Assembly: GCA_002502175.1 (NCBI GenBank)
Contig: DAPQ01000012.1
Location: 1 to 44,221, forward strand
Direction of reading: 5' to 3'
From: Euryarchaeota archaeon UBA19
Lineage (GTDB): Archaea > Thermoplasmatota > Poseidoniia > Poseidoniales > Thalassarchaeaceae
DNA: 44,221 nt
Shown here: one piece after another, positions 30,043 to 39,603 of the stretch
Numbering within the stretch: position 1 is the stretch's first letter
How the letters are laid out: the number at the start of each line of letters is the position of its first letter
Translations under genes and position numbers: made by a program
The notes under the pieces: generated by a model
What the model was told of the DNA's origin: nothing
The model's input: only the letters and a program-made list of their open reading frames with translations
The model's database searches: none

Positions 30043-31929
30043 ATGACAAAGCCGATGGCGTCGGGAATTGCCCGAGATTCCTCAGACACAGAGGATGAGT
30101 CGCAAATAGTTGGACGCCAAATCTGGAGAATCGTTCCCTATGTGACCCGCTATTGGCAAAGGGCATTGGGAGGGCTTCTATCTAACATGGGGGCTAGGGT
30201 GTTTGATCTAATTCCATTCATCGCTATTGGGATGGCTGCCGATTACTACAATCCTGATAATCCTCAATTTACCAATAATCAGATTGAGAGTTTTGTCACT
30301 CTCGATATTTTCCCTTCAGTAGGTCCGATTAGTTCAGTTGAATTGGGATTTGGTGCTTTAATTCTCTTGTCTTTTGTCATTTTAGCGGTTTTTCAGGGGT
30401 TGAGTAATCAGTTATGGCAGTCCATTGCCTACATGGCCCAGCATGACATCAGGATGGACGCGACCCGATCATTACTCAGCATGGAAGCTTCATATTTTGA
30501 GACCAGACAAACTGGAAATCTAATGTCAGTCTTGTCAGCTGATGTAGCACAATTAGAGGACGTAATTTCGGATGCGAGCACAAGCATAATTAGAATTTTT
30601 ACAACCCTAATCACTGCTTTTGCGATCTTGTTTTGGATGTCCCCGATATTGTGTGCGATTTTATTCACACCGTTTATCCTAATTGTTCCAATGGTTATTT
30701 GGTTTTCAACAAGGGTCCAGAGAAAATATCGTAAACAGCGTGAGAGTACTGGAGGAATTGTAGCAATACTTGAGAATGTTCTCTCCGGAATAACGGTTGT
30801 TCAAGCTTACAATTCTACACAATTCGAGATGGATAGAATAGATGGTCAAAGTGCAGATTACAAAGATCAAGCAATTCAGGCAGCATTCATCAGAAACAGG
30901 TTTATTCCGGGGTTCCATATTGTTGCAGGGATTTCATTTGGTCTATTGGTATCAGCAGGAGGTTGGTTGATGAGTTCAGGAGAGATTAGTGTTGGTCAAT
31001 TCGTCACGTTTCTTTTGATTTCAACTAGGATGACGATGCCTCTTTGGATTCTAGGAATGTTACTAAATCAACTACAACGAGGCGAAGCAGCTTCCCGAAG
31101 AGTATTCGCATTAGTTGATTTGGTACCGTCGATATCCGATTCTGACGGAGCTCTGGAGTTAACCCAGCCAATTTCGTCAATTTCTTTTGAATCAGTCACA
31201 TTTGCGTATCCCGGTACGGCAATCAATGTCTTGAACGACGTATCATTCAAGGTTGAATCTGGAGGGTTTCTAGGAATAATGGGCCATACGGGGGCAGGCA
31301 AATCTACCATTCTAAAGTTATCAGAAAAGTTCTACCAACCGCAATCAGGACAAATTAGAATCAATGGTCAAGACATATCAGAATTCACAATTCATTCGGT
31401 TCGCTCACGAATTGGATTTGTCAGTCAAGACCCATTCCTATTCTTTGGAACAATTAGAGACAACGTCGCCTATGCTCGCGAGGCTAGCGATGATGACGTG
31501 AAGTTGGCACTAGAAACGGCTGGCGCTTGGGATTTTGTCGCTGAATTGGAGAATGGAATGGAAACAATGGTCGGTGACAGAGGGGTCAGACTTTCAGGCG
31601 GTCAGCGCGCTAGGATTAGCCTCGCTAGAGCCTTGCTAATGAATCCAGATGTGCTAATTTTAGACGAGGCGAGCGCTGCTCTGGATGCAGAGACGGAGAA
31701 GAGAATTCAACAATCACTATTCGGTGGAGGGAATGGTTCCAATGGTAAGAAGAGAATCACAATTGGTGTTGCTCACCGATTGGCAACAATAAGAAACGCT
31801 GACGAAATTATTTCTATGGTCGATGGAGCAATTGTAGAACGCGGTTCCCATCAAGAATTACTCAAAAACGATAGTGTATACGCTTCACAATGGGCAATTC
31901 AAACTGGAGAAATTGAAGCAGAGGATTGA
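30043..31929 (+). CDS. ABC exporter, fused membrane and ATPase domains
   Basis: A 628-aa half-transporter of the MsbA/multidrug type. Residues about 25-330 form a six-helix membrane domain. The ATPase domain follows, with Walker A MGHTGAGKSTIL, Q-loop GFVSQDPFLF, signature LSGGQRARISLARALL, Walker B DVLILDEASAALD and H-loop VAHRLATIRNAD, all complete. It should work as a dimer exporting a lipid or small molecule. I place the start at 30043 (MTKPMASGIA), preceded by a GAGGGGG ribosome-binding site; the open frame begins inside the tRNA at 29929, which cannot be right. The FGE-like gene follows after 2 nt. Confidence 0.94.
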   Translation: MTKPMASGIARDSSDTEDESQIVGRQIWRIVPYVTRYWQRALGGLLSNMGARVFDLIPFIAIGMAADYYNPDNPQFTNNQIESFVTLDIFPSVGPISSVELGFGALILLSFVILAVFQGLSNQLWQSIAYMAQHDIRMDATRSLLSMEASYFETRQTGNLMSVLSADVAQLEDVISDASTSIIRIFTTLITAFAILFWMSPILCAILFTPFILIVPMVIWFSTRVQRKYRKQRESTGGIVAILENVLSGITVVQAYNSTQFEMDRIDGQSADYKDQAIQAAFIRNRFIPGFHIVAGISFGLLVSAGGWLMSSGEISVGQFVTFLLISTRMTMPLWILGMLLNQLQRGEAASRRVFALVDLVPSISDSDGALELTQPISSISFESVTFAYPGTAINVLNDVSFKVESGGFLGIMGHTGAGKSTILKLSEKFYQPQSGQIRINGQDISEFTIHSVRSRIGFVSQDPFLFFGTIRDNVAYAREASDDDVKLALETAGAWDFVAELENGMETMVGDRGVRLSGGQRARISLARALLMNPDVLILDEASAALDAETEKRIQQSLFGGGNGSNGKKRITIGVAHRLATIRNADEIISMVDGAIVERGSHQELLKNDSVYASQWAIQTGEIEAED

Positions 31930-31931
31930 GT

Positions 31932-32651
31932 ATGTCCATCGAATGGGTCTCCGTTTCTCCGGGGCGAACCGAGATTGGAAGTGACAATCGCTCAATCTTG
32001 TTCGGAGGAATCGGACCAAAACATATGGTTGAGATAAGTTATCGATACTCAATTGCTAAGCATCCTATTCTAATTGAAGAGGCTGACAAAATAATTCAAT
32101 CCAAAGAAGCAGATTTGGCGAGTGAGTCAGAATGGAAATTGGCTTTAGATCAAGGAGTGATTACTGGTGATCAAGAACTAGAGAATCTTTCTGATTGTTG
32201 TAAAGGAAATTACTGGAATAAAGCACTAGATGGAAGACCTCATTTGATGGATGATTGGACTTTCCAAATTGTAAAACAATGGTCTTCAGGCAAACCCACC
32301 ACCAGGCTACTGGCGAAAGGTTCAACGGAACCAAAATTTGCTAGATTGGTAAGAAGAGAAGATGAATTAGAATTCGAGGAGAACCCTCAGAGATTGCCTA
32401 CCAATCGAGATACTACGAGCCTACTAAAGGAAGAAATTGTAATCGCTATGATTGTTGGAATCATTCCTTCATTTGTTTGGGCCTACTTCAACGCAAGTGA
32501 AGGATATATCCAAACAGGATGGCCGGGATTGGTTTTAGGAGGGATAATTCTAGGTTTGCTTTCAATGCTTTTCTGGCGTCCGAGAACCACTTCCTATCGA
32601 TTAGGTAGAAACTGTGGAAAGGTCAAACCAAACCGTGGTAAGTCACTGTGA
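31932..32651 (+). CDS. Short FGE/SUMF1-like domain with two C-terminal membrane helices
   Basis: A 239-aa protein. The start SIEWVSVSPGRTEIGSDNR, then MVEISYRYSIAKHPILIEEAD and SESEWKLALDQGVI, follows the order of the formylglycine-generating enzyme fold (W-x-x-I-x-x-G-S, H-x-V-x-V, R-L-P-T-E-A-E-W-E). The second half of that fold, with the catalytic cysteines, is missing, and the protein ends in two hydrophobic helices (about 170-190 and 198-216). Similarity is weak, so this is a tentative fold call. It begins 2 nt after the exporter stop and overlaps the convergent TrmB-like gene by 9 nt. It may assist the exporter. Confidence 0.55.
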   Translation: MSIEWVSVSPGRTEIGSDNRSILFGGIGPKHMVEISYRYSIAKHPILIEEADKIIQSKEADLASESEWKLALDQGVITGDQELENLSDCCKGNYWNKALDGRPHLMDDWTFQIVKQWSSGKPTTRLLAKGSTEPKFARLVRREDELEFEENPQRLPTNRDTTSLLKEEIVIAMIVGIIPSFVWAYFNASEGYIQTGWPGLVLGGIILGLLSMLFWRPRTTSYRLGRNCGKVKPNRGKSL

Positions 32652-34004
32652 TATAATCAAATTGTATCTACAGAATTCTTCTTCATCCTCGGATTCAAAT
32701 CGACGAACCAAGACACCACTTTCTGGAGTATATCTCTCTGTCAGTGCTCCTTCGATAATCCCATCATCGAGTGCCCAGAGCGGAAGGCTTTCAGAATCAG
32801 ATGTATTGTTTGAAAGCTCTACTTTGATGTGGAAATCAGGGTCCAGATCGTAACTTAGTTTCCCCAGTCCTGCATATTCCCACCAGTCCATCATCTCATT
32901 AAGGAATTCGATATTTCCGTCTATATCCTTCAGGCTAAAGGCTAATTCTTGCCCTATGCGATTTCCGACTTGTCGAAGCAAAGATGTCAGGTCAATTCCG
33001 AACGCATTTAGGCTCTGAACTCCTCCGGTTTCTAGCGCCCTTCTAGCCTCACTAACTTCTAACCCAGAGGCCATGAATGCATCAGGATTGAATGGTGTAT
33101 CGGTTTCTGGAAGATTGTCATTAATTTCCAATACCTCTCGAATTCTCTCAAGGAATGACATACTATCGAGAGTTAATTTCAGAGGGTCGACAATCTTCTC
33201 CTCGGTGAATCTCTTTGATGCGGTCTCGAAAGGAATTGCCTCTTCCCAAATTGCATCGATTAAATTCAATTGAGATTCAGCGAAGGTTTCTGACTCAACA
33301 AATAATGCAGCATCTTCTTTGCCTCTTCCTACCGGATTTTCTTCCATAGTCAGATATTGGATGACTTCTGATGAATCCACCACTGCTCCTTGCGCATCTA
33401 AGTCATCTGAGTGTTTGACTTCAATTAGGTGGTTCAATTCTCCATAGAATCTTGTTGTTCGCCTATCCAGTTGGGCCAAAACGCGGATTACAATACCCCT
33501 TTCAGCAGCAGAGTTAACCTCTGCAAGCGCAGGGTTTCTACAAAGTTGTAATATGCCAAATTTCCCTAAGACCAAAGTAAGGCTTTCTTCAGCATCTTCG
33601 GCCATTTTTTCTACTCTCTTCAGGATGTGGACTCTTTCTTTCAGCACTGCGAATTTAGGCTCATCCGACACTCTCTCCTGCTCAAAAGAAGAAGTCTGTT
33701 TTCCGGAAATTAAATTTCCATAACTTTCTTCCATTCGGCTAAGTTGTTCCTTATTGATTTCAATTAAATGAGATACTACCTCGTTTATTGAAGGACTAGA
33801 AAATCTCATTGGACGATCAGCGGTTGAGGTAACAATTCCTATTCTTTGCAACCTCTCCAAGGAATTGTATGCGTCTAACCTAGTTGTGCCTATTTCTTTG
33901 GCAATTTCACTTGCCTTCATGTTCGGTGTACTAGACAATACCATCACGGTATTCACCTCTCTCTCTGAGAGGCCGGCATCCATCAGTAGTCGTTCCCAAC
34001 TCAT
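32643..34004 (-). CDS. TrmB-type transcriptional regulator
   Basis: A 453-aa protein. The first 80 residues are a TrmB winged helix: DAGLSEREVNTVMVLSSTPN, then ASEIAKEIGTTRLDAYNSLERLQRIGIV and a wing with RFSSPSINEV. A helical linker follows, then a PLD-like region (SLTLVLGKFGILQLC ... RGIVIRVLAQLDRR) as in TrmB family sensors. The C-terminal about 180 residues end in GKLSYDLDPDFHIKVELSN, which suggests a second small ligand-binding domain. Archaeal TrmB proteins control sugar and metabolic genes; the target here is unknown. The ATG at 34004 is preferred over TTG at 34007. Confidence 0.85.
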   Translation of the reverse strand: MSWERLLMDAGLSEREVNTVMVLSSTPNMKASEIAKEIGTTRLDAYNSLERLQRIGIVTSTADRPMRFSSPSINEVVSHLIEINKEQLSRMEESYGNLISGKQTSSFEQERVSDEPKFAVLKERVHILKRVEKMAEDAEESLTLVLGKFGILQLCRNPALAEVNSAAERGIVIRVLAQLDRRTTRFYGELNHLIEVKHSDDLDAQGAVVDSSEVIQYLTMEENPVGRGKEDAALFVESETFAESQLNLIDAIWEEAIPFETASKRFTEEKIVDPLKLTLDSMSFLERIREVLEINDNLPETDTPFNPDAFMASGLEVSEARRALETGGVQSLNAFGIDLTSLLRQVGNRIGQELAFSLKDIDGNIEFLNEMMDWWEYAGLGKLSYDLDPDFHIKVELSNNTSDSESLPLWALDDGIIEGALTERYTPESGVLVRRFESEDEEEFCRYNLIISQ

Positions 34005-34008
34005 CAAA

Positions 34009-34470
34009 TCAACTCGTTACGCTACTTAGTGAGCGAAGAATCTTAGCAACATGTTGACGAGGCCTAAATAGCCAATCGTAAACGAAGTGAATTTTGTTAT
34101 TTGGACCAATAACGAACGATGACTTAGAAGGAAATCTTCCAAGATGGACTGGAACCCCATAACTCTCAGCAATCTTTCTTTCTGGGTCTGAAAGTAAGAC
34201 GAAAGGAAGCCCTAATTCTTCTTTGAATTCCTTGTGTTCGTCAACGGTATTTTGACTAATTCCGACGATTTCTGCTGGTGGTTCCAGGGATTTGAAAATG
34301 TTGTACTGCTCCTTGAATGATAGACATCCTCTCTTGCAGGTTGGAGATCCATCTTCAGCGTAAAAGAACAGTACTTTCCAGCGACCATCTAAGTCGCCGA
34401 GATTGAACTCTTCTCCTTCACTGGTTAGCGCGGAGAAGTCTGGTGCGGTTGTTCCCACTAGTGACTGCAT
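34009..34470 (-). CDS. Peroxiredoxin (AhpC/TSA, BCP-like)
   Basis: A 153-aa thiol peroxidase of the AhpC/TSA family that reduces peroxides. GTTAPDFSALTSEGEEFNL is the canonical start, WKVLFFYAEDGSPTCKRGC holds the peroxidatic Cys, and VVGISQN-like VGISQNTVDEHKEF and LLSDPERKIAESYGV follow in family order. A second Cys lies four residues after the first (CKRGC), as in BCP/PrxQ enzymes. The usual TPxC is SPTC. I start at 34470 (MQSLVGTTAPDF), since the frame upstream opens with TTG. It stops 4 nt before the TrmB-like gene start. Confidence 0.92.
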   Translation of the reverse strand: MQSLVGTTAPDFSALTSEGEEFNLGDLDGRWKVLFFYAEDGSPTCKRGCLSFKEQYNIFKSLEPPAEIVGISQNTVDEHKEFKEELGLPFVLLSDPERKIAESYGVPVHLGRFPSKSSFVIGPNNKIHFVYDWLFRPRQHVAKILRSLSSVTS

Positions 34471-34500
34471 GTTTTGTCCCCTGCTCAAGTTTGTTTTAAT

Positions 34501-35118
34501 CTAATCTAGGTCCAAAAGGTGCCCCATTCTAGCCCCTTTAGTAGCAAGGTACTGGCTATTGAAATTAGATATTCCAGCTACATGCTCAAGTCGTTGTTCG
34601 ACGTCAATTCCATTCTCAATTAGTCCATTTATCTTCAGAGGATTATTCGTCATCAATCGAATAGTACCGACTCCCAGATCCTTCAACATCTCGGCAGCCA
34701 CATCGTAGGTTCGACCGTCGGCTGGCAAGCCTAGCAAAAGGTTCGCATCTAGGGTATCGTGTCCTTGGTCTTGCAAAGCGTAAGCCTGTATTTTCGAGTA
34801 AAGACCGATACCTCTGCCTTCCTGTCGGAGGTATACGATTGCTCCACATCCTTCTTCCTGAATCCTGCGCATAGCAGACTCTAACTGAGGTCCACAATCA
34901 CATTTTAGGGAACCGAAAGCGTCCCCAGTAAGACATTCGGAATGAATCCTAACGAGTGGTGTGTTCTCGGGATTAGAAATGTCTCCTGCATACAGGGTTG
35001 AGTGCTCTTTTCCATCTGGTCCAACAAATACCCTAATTCTGAAGTTTCCAAATTCAGTCGGGAGGAAGGAATCAGACTCGATTGATAGTGGTCGAATATC
35101 GTCAATTTGTATCGTCAT
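34501..35118 (-). CDS. ribA: GTP cyclohydrolase II
   Basis: A 205-aa enzyme that opens GTP to start riboflavin synthesis. The zinc cysteines lie in HSECLTGDAFGSLKCDCGPQL. The GTP-binding and catalytic segment is YLRQEGRGIGLYSKI, followed by DTLDANLLLGLPADGRTYD, and TNNPLKINGLIENGI. All are canonical for RibA. Many archaea use the unrelated GTP cyclohydrolase III, so RibA here is a bacterial-style version. It is divergent from the photolyase, which needs FAD made from the RibA product. Confidence 0.96.
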   Translation of the reverse strand: MTIQIDDIRPLSIESDSFLPTEFGNFRIRVFVGPDGKEHSTLYAGDISNPENTPLVRIHSECLTGDAFGSLKCDCGPQLESAMRRIQEEGCGAIVYLRQEGRGIGLYSKIQAYALQDQGHDTLDANLLLGLPADGRTYDVAAEMLKDLGVGTIRLMTNNPLKINGLIENGIDVEQRLEHVAGISNFNSQYLATKGARMGHLLDLD

Positions 35119-35184
35119 TCAATTGCCACGTTACTGCATTACCTTATCAAAGACTGTTTTTATCGAACTGATTTTGTAAACACT

Positions 35185-35194
35185 CTATTATATA
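35185..35194 (+). promoter_or_regulatory. TATA box of the photolyase gene
   Basis: CTATTATATA lies about 25-34 nt before the ATG at 35219, the expected distance for a leaderless archaeal transcript. A GTTTTTATCGAACT sequence lies 20 nt further upstream. Confidence 0.55.
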
Positions 35195-35218
35195 GCGCAG
35201 GTAAGTTAACTCTAGACG

Positions 35219-36763
35219 ATGAACGAGCAGTTTTTCGAGGGCTCCGTTGCTTCGGAACATCGAGTTCATCGTTTGAATGAATTTCCAATCAACCAGGAAG
35301 GGGAATTCGTTCTCTATTGGATGACTGCTTCAAGAAGATACCATTACAACTCTGCTCTCGAACATTCGATAACCCTCGCTACTGAATTGGGCAAGCCATT
35401 GTTGGTTGTGGAACCAGTTTCTGTTAGGCACACTTGGTCAAGTGATAGAATTCTCACTTTTTTCGTTCAGGGGATTATCGATAACAACGCTATCTTTGCA
35501 TCTAACGAATTAACTTACATCCCCTGGGTTGAAACCCACAAACAAACTGGAAATGGATTACTTCGAAAATTATCTCAAAGGTCCTGTGCAGTTGTCATCG
35601 ATGACTTCCCAACCTACCTTCCAAGAGACGTTATGCGTCAGGCTGCAAAGTTCTGCAGAGTCCGATTGGACGCTGTAGATTCTAATGGAATATTGCCTAT
35701 CGGTTGGGCGGATAGAGCATTCCCTTCTGCATATTCCTTCCGAAAACATATGCAAAGAAACCTCATCGGTGCATTGACTACTCTTCCTGCATTTGACCCT
35801 ATGGAAAATGTCGCGACAGATTTACGTCTTTCTAACAAATTTATCGAGGATTTATTCTCTAACGCGGATAGCCCAATCACTCCCTATGAATGGCTATGGA
35901 GAGTTGCTCAGGGAGGAGATATTGGCAAGGAAGCTTGTGAACCTCTAGATATTGATCACGAAGTTACTGCTGTGGATTCAAAGCGCGGAGGTCGATTTGA
36001 AGCAATTGCCAGACTTGACAGATTCCTCAAAAATGACTTAGACAGATATGACACTGGCAGAAACAATCCAGATGATTCGGCAAGCAGCGGCCTATCACCT
36101 TGGCTCCATTTTGGCCACATATCGTCAGTTGAGGTGGTTAAGGCAGTCTTGGACCGTTCTGATTGGGACCCGAGTAAAATCTCGATTGAGGATACCGGAA
36201 GAGGAACAAGAAGTGGTTGGTGGGGCGTTCCTGAAGCCCACGAAGCCTTCCTAGACCAGATTATCACTTGGCGTGAACTTGGATTTAATTTCGCACATAT
36301 CAGAGAAGACCACAACACAATCGACTCGATTCCAGAGTGGGCAAAGACATCTCTAGATTTGCATTCTTCCGATCCAAGAGAGGAATATACATTCGAACAA
36401 ATTGAGAATGCAGAAACCGGTGATGAAATATGGAACGCTGCCCAAAGACAATTGGTACGTAGTGGCCATATCGATAATTATCTCAGAATGCTCTGGGGTA
36501 AGAGAATTCTAGAGTGGGCTCCAAATCCCGAAACAGCCGCTGAATGGATGATTAACATCAATGATAGATGGGCTCTAGATGGTAGAGATCCGAATTCCTA
36601 CACAGGTATTTTCTGGGTCTTAGGAAGGCATGACAGAGCATGGGGTCCAGAGAGACCTATTTTCGGTAAAGTACGATACATGTCTTCACAGAACACAAGG
36701 AAAAAGTTGCACCTAGAGAGATATCTTGCTCGCTGGGCAGAAGACGCTCCAATTCCAAAGTGA
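35219..36763 (+). CDS. phr: Class II CPD photolyase
   Basis: A 514-aa light-driven DNA repair enzyme that splits cyclobutane pyrimidine dimers with FADH-. The N-terminal alpha/beta part carries VLYWMTASRRYHYNSALEHSI. The FAD-binding half shows the class II motifs SGLSPWLHFGHISSVEV, DQIITWRELGFNF, and WNAAQRQLVRSGHIDNYLRM with the closing MLWGKRILEW and WALDGRDPNSYTGIFWVLGRHD. Length is normal. A TATA box just upstream suggests leaderless transcription. The next gene begins 11 nt later on the same strand, possibly in one operon. Photolyase fits life in the sunlit surface ocean. Confidence 0.96.
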   Translation: MNEQFFEGSVASEHRVHRLNEFPINQEGEFVLYWMTASRRYHYNSALEHSITLATELGKPLLVVEPVSVRHTWSSDRILTFFVQGIIDNNAIFASNELTYIPWVETHKQTGNGLLRKLSQRSCAVVIDDFPTYLPRDVMRQAAKFCRVRLDAVDSNGILPIGWADRAFPSAYSFRKHMQRNLIGALTTLPAFDPMENVATDLRLSNKFIEDLFSNADSPITPYEWLWRVAQGGDIGKEACEPLDIDHEVTAVDSKRGGRFEAIARLDRFLKNDLDRYDTGRNNPDDSASSGLSPWLHFGHISSVEVVKAVLDRSDWDPSKISIEDTGRGTRSGWWGVPEAHEAFLDQIITWRELGFNFAHIREDHNTIDSIPEWAKTSLDLHSSDPREEYTFEQIENAETGDEIWNAAQRQLVRSGHIDNYLRMLWGKRILEWAPNPETAAEWMININDRWALDGRDPNSYTGIFWVLGRHDRAWGPERPIFGKVRYMSSQNTRKKLHLERYLARWAEDAPIPK

Positions 36764-36774
36764 GGGGGGATTAA

Positions 36775-38163
36775 GTGTACGAATACGAGCACAATACAGT
36801 TGTCGAATCGAATATTGAAACTACATTCGATTGGTTCGAGCATGAAGGTTCTTTTCGCAGATTAATGCCTCCTTGGGAAGTTGCCGAAGAAGTCAGAGCA
36901 GATGAAACCCTAGAAGTAGGCTCACAGAGAATTTTCCGTTTCCCAATGGGGCCAGTAAAGATGACCTGGGTTGCTGAACACACTGCATACGATCCACCCA
37001 ATCATTTTGCCGACAAAATGGTCAAAGGACCATTTTGGCGTTGGCATCATGACCATAATCTAAGTGAGGTAAATGGGGTGACGACAGTAACTGATGAAGT
37101 AAGCTACCAAGTTCCATTTGGGCCACTCGGTAATCTCGCTGACAGAATATTAGGAGGGGCTTTGGTTAGAAGTCGAATCACTCGAATGTTCAAGGCTAGA
37201 GAACTCCGTCTTCAACGTGATTTACAGCAACATGGTAAATTCGCAAACCAATCCAGAAAGAAAATCCTGATTGCAGGATCTTCGGGATGTATAGGAACTC
37301 AACTTGTCGCATTTCTAGACACCGGTGGTCATGAAGTTTGGAGATTAGTCCGTCGACCTGCAAAAGTTGGAGCACAGGAGTTAGAGTGGTATCCCGACAA
37401 GGGGGAACTCGATGCAAGTATTCTCGAGGGATTTGATGTAATCATTCATCTCGGTGGTGTTGGAATAGGCGACAAGCGATGGAATAAGCGCAGAAAACAG
37501 ATGATTCGAGATAGTCGTGTAAATAGCACAAAATTACTCGCAGATGCAATTTCTACCTTAGAAAATAAACCAGAATGTATGATGTTAGCCAGCGCTGTTG
37601 GCTGGTATGGCGACAGAGGAGATGAGCAATTAACAGAAGATAGCACACCAGGAGAAGGTTTCCTTCCTGATATTTGTAGAGAATGGGAAGAGGCTGCATC
37701 AACTGTTGAAGAATCAGGAGTAAGAACAGTATTTCTTCGAACTGGCATAGTTCTAACCGCAACAGCAGGAGCTCTAGGAAAGATGCTACTGCCCTTCAAG
37801 ATGGGAGCGGGCGGTCCAATTGGAAATGGAAAGCAATGGATGTCTTGGATATCTCTTGATGACGAGATATATGCGATTAATCATCTAATGATGAATACGG
37901 ATTCCAGAGGCGTTTACAACTTGTCTGCACCAAATCCGATTGAGCAGAAAAAATTTGCAAAGACTCTCGGTAGAGTATTGAGAAGACCTGCCTTTGCTCC
38001 TTTACCTAGATTCGTGGTCAAGATTCTCTTTGGTGAAATGGGGGAGAAACTAACTCTTGAGAGTCAAAGAGTATTGCCTACTAGACTAACATCAGAGGGC
38101 TATCAATTCATTCACGAAGATCTTGAAATGGGTCTCAGAGATACTCTGGGACTCTGGAAATAA
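36775..38163 (+). CDS. SRPBCC-SDR fusion, TIGR01777-type epimerase (SDR39U1/YfcH)
   Basis: A 462-aa two-domain protein with a GTG start and a strong GGGGGG purine tract 6 nt upstream. Residues 1-150 are SRPBCC-like (VVESNIETTFDWFEHEGSF ... TDEVSYQVPFGPLG). Residues about 160-462 are the SDR39U1/YfcH-type epimerase: KILIAGSSGCIGTQLVAFLD as the nucleotide motif, VIIHLGGVGIGDKRW, the SAVGWYGDRGDEQLTE segment with its active-site Tyr, and GPIGNGKQWMSWISLDDE. The fusion is seen in bacteria too. The substrate is unknown. It follows the class II photolyase closely. Confidence 0.92.
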   Translation: MYEYEHNTVVESNIETTFDWFEHEGSFRRLMPPWEVAEEVRADETLEVGSQRIFRFPMGPVKMTWVAEHTAYDPPNHFADKMVKGPFWRWHHDHNLSEVNGVTTVTDEVSYQVPFGPLGNLADRILGGALVRSRITRMFKARELRLQRDLQQHGKFANQSRKKILIAGSSGCIGTQLVAFLDTGGHEVWRLVRRPAKVGAQELEWYPDKGELDASILEGFDVIIHLGGVGIGDKRWNKRRKQMIRDSRVNSTKLLADAISTLENKPECMMLASAVGWYGDRGDEQLTEDSTPGEGFLPDICREWEEAASTVEESGVRTVFLRTGIVLTATAGALGKMLLPFKMGAGGPIGNGKQWMSWISLDDEIYAINHLMMNTDSRGVYNLSAPNPIEQKKFAKTLGRVLRRPAFAPLPRFVVKILFGEMGEKLTLESQRVLPTRLTSEGYQFIHEDLEMGLRDTLGLWK

Positions 38164-38165
38164 AT

Positions 38166-38396
38166 TCAGATTGGAGTCCTAAACCCGAGAGCTCTGACTA
38201 CGCACCAACCAGTGCGGCCTTCGAAAATAGCAAATGCTCCTCCAATGAATGCCCCAGCCGGTACAATCCAAGCTAAGTCTGGGGCACTGATTAGCAAACA
38301 GGCCGCTGCTAAACCGAGTGAGGAAAGCACTCCCATTAAGCCCAATCGAAGCCTAACGGCTTTACCTTGAGCATCGATATTACACTCTAAAGCCAT
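38166..38396 (-). CDS. Small two-helix membrane protein, DUF2892-like
   Basis: A 76-aa protein with two hydrophobic helices (about 18-36 and 41-58). The layout IDAQGKAVRLRLGL, then helices, then FEGRTGWCVVRALGFRTPI resembles the DUF2892/YgaP membrane module (RxxxG start and GWCPxxxxLGxxT end). Function unknown. It is convergent with the SDR fusion gene (2 nt apart) and follows the glycosyltransferase stop by about 54 nt. Confidence 0.7.
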   Translation of the reverse strand: MALECNIDAQGKAVRLRLGLMGVLSSLGLAAACLLISAPDLAWIVPAGAFIGGAFAIFEGRTGWCVVRALGFRTPI

Positions 38397-38450
38397 GAAA
38401 AGAGGACAATAATCTAGGATATTAAGGCCTGTTTTACAAATTGAATGCTA

Positions 38451-39542
38451 TCAATCACGTGAACGGTCATCGATTTGTAGCCCTGGGCGGCCGCGAAGTA
38501 TTCTCCATTTGCCGCGCAGTACACCGATTCCATAATTCCAATGAAGGGTATAGGTGACGATTGAAGAGAGAAAAATGGTCCAAGCAGATTTACTTGGTGA
38601 ATTTCCCTTAGCCGAACCATACCAAGCGAGCAGATTGTACAAAATCATTAGAGTTGGAAGAGTATGAACCGCGATTCTCTCAATTCCCATAGGAACTCTA
38701 TCTAAACTGATGTCCCAGAAATCCGGCCACGCCAATCCTTCATTCATAGCACCCCAGAAAAAAAATGCAAATGCTACAATAACTATCGGAGGGAATGCTG
38801 CAACCATTGAATGAGTAAATGCGTGTAGTTCTCGATATTGGTTACTTGCTAGAGTCCTAACCAGTCCATAATTACCGATTTGTTTCTTTACGCGTGATAG
38901 GTTTCTGCGCCGGTGCCACATTATCGCAGTTCTATCAGTCCACAATTTATGACCTGCCATTCTAATTCGATGGTCGAGCATAACATCCTCTGCTCCGATT
39001 GCACCCTGATCAAATCCTCCTACTTCTTCCAAAACTGAGCGTCTATATGCAGAATTAACTCCAGGTAGTTGAGATGCTTCTGATAAATCTGAATCGCCAA
39101 CCTTTCCGTAATTTGTGCCTGCGGTAAAAATTGTCGAGCAGAACGCGACATCGATTACACGTTGCCAAAGAGTTGATTCTTCAACAGGAGCGAAATTAGG
39201 TCCACCAACTCCTGCAACATCATCTCTCTCAAACCATCGAACTAATTTCGCTACCCAATCCTCTGGTACGATTACATCATCATCGGTAAAGAGAACCAAA
39301 TCTGAAGACGAGGCTTCAATTGCAACATTACAAGCATCAGCCCTTGTTCTAGAACCGGAGTCATCGACAAATCGTATACCCTTACTTTCTGCAACTGACT
39401 TTCCTGGGTCGTTACTAGGTCCAACTACAATGATTTCTAAGGGTCCAGAATAAGTTTGGGCAGACAATCCCTCTAATGCAATTTCCAATTCTTCGGAATT
39501 ACGAACGCTTGGTATGATTACACATACCGAGGGCTCACTCAT
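38451..39542 (-). CDS. Family 2 glycosyltransferase with C-terminal membrane helices
   Basis: A 363-aa GT-A glycosyltransferase. VCVIIPSVRNSEELEIAL is the nucleotide-sugar strand, LVLFTDDDVIVPEDWV holds the DxD motif, GVGGPNFAP and GVNSAYRRSVLEEVGGFD follow, then AEDVMLDHRIRMAGHKLW with the ED acid/base and MWHRRR. Two or three membrane helices lie after about residue 240. It should add sugars to a lipid or surface glycan. I start at 39542 (MSEPSVCVIIPS); the frame reaches 39623 and would overlap the PCNA gene by 20 nt, which is also possible. Confidence 0.9.
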   Translation of the reverse strand: MSEPSVCVIIPSVRNSEELEIALEGLSAQTYSGPLEIIVVGPSNDPGKSVAESKGIRFVDDSGSRTRADACNVAIEASSSDLVLFTDDDVIVPEDWVAKLVRWFERDDVAGVGGPNFAPVEESTLWQRVIDVAFCSTIFTAGTNYGKVGDSDLSEASQLPGVNSAYRRSVLEEVGGFDQGAIGAEDVMLDHRIRMAGHKLWTDRTAIMWHRRRNLSRVKKQIGNYGLVRTLASNQYRELHAFTHSMVAAFPPIVIVAFAFFFWGAMNEGLAWPDFWDISLDRVPMGIERIAVHTLPTLMILYNLLAWYGSAKGNSPSKSAWTIFLSSIVTYTLHWNYGIGVLRGKWRILRGRPGLQIDDRSRD

Positions 39543-39603
39543 GAATTGGCCGAAACCGCTCTCGTTTTCAACCACACTCACAATTTGACAGCGTCGAATG
39601 TCA

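Noticed and set aside
18253..35172. TTTTATCGAACT shared by the cdc6 gap (18253) and the photolyase promoter region (near 35157)
   Set aside because: Two copies of a 12-mer in AT-rich DNA are too few to call a regulatory motif; noted for a genome-wide search.
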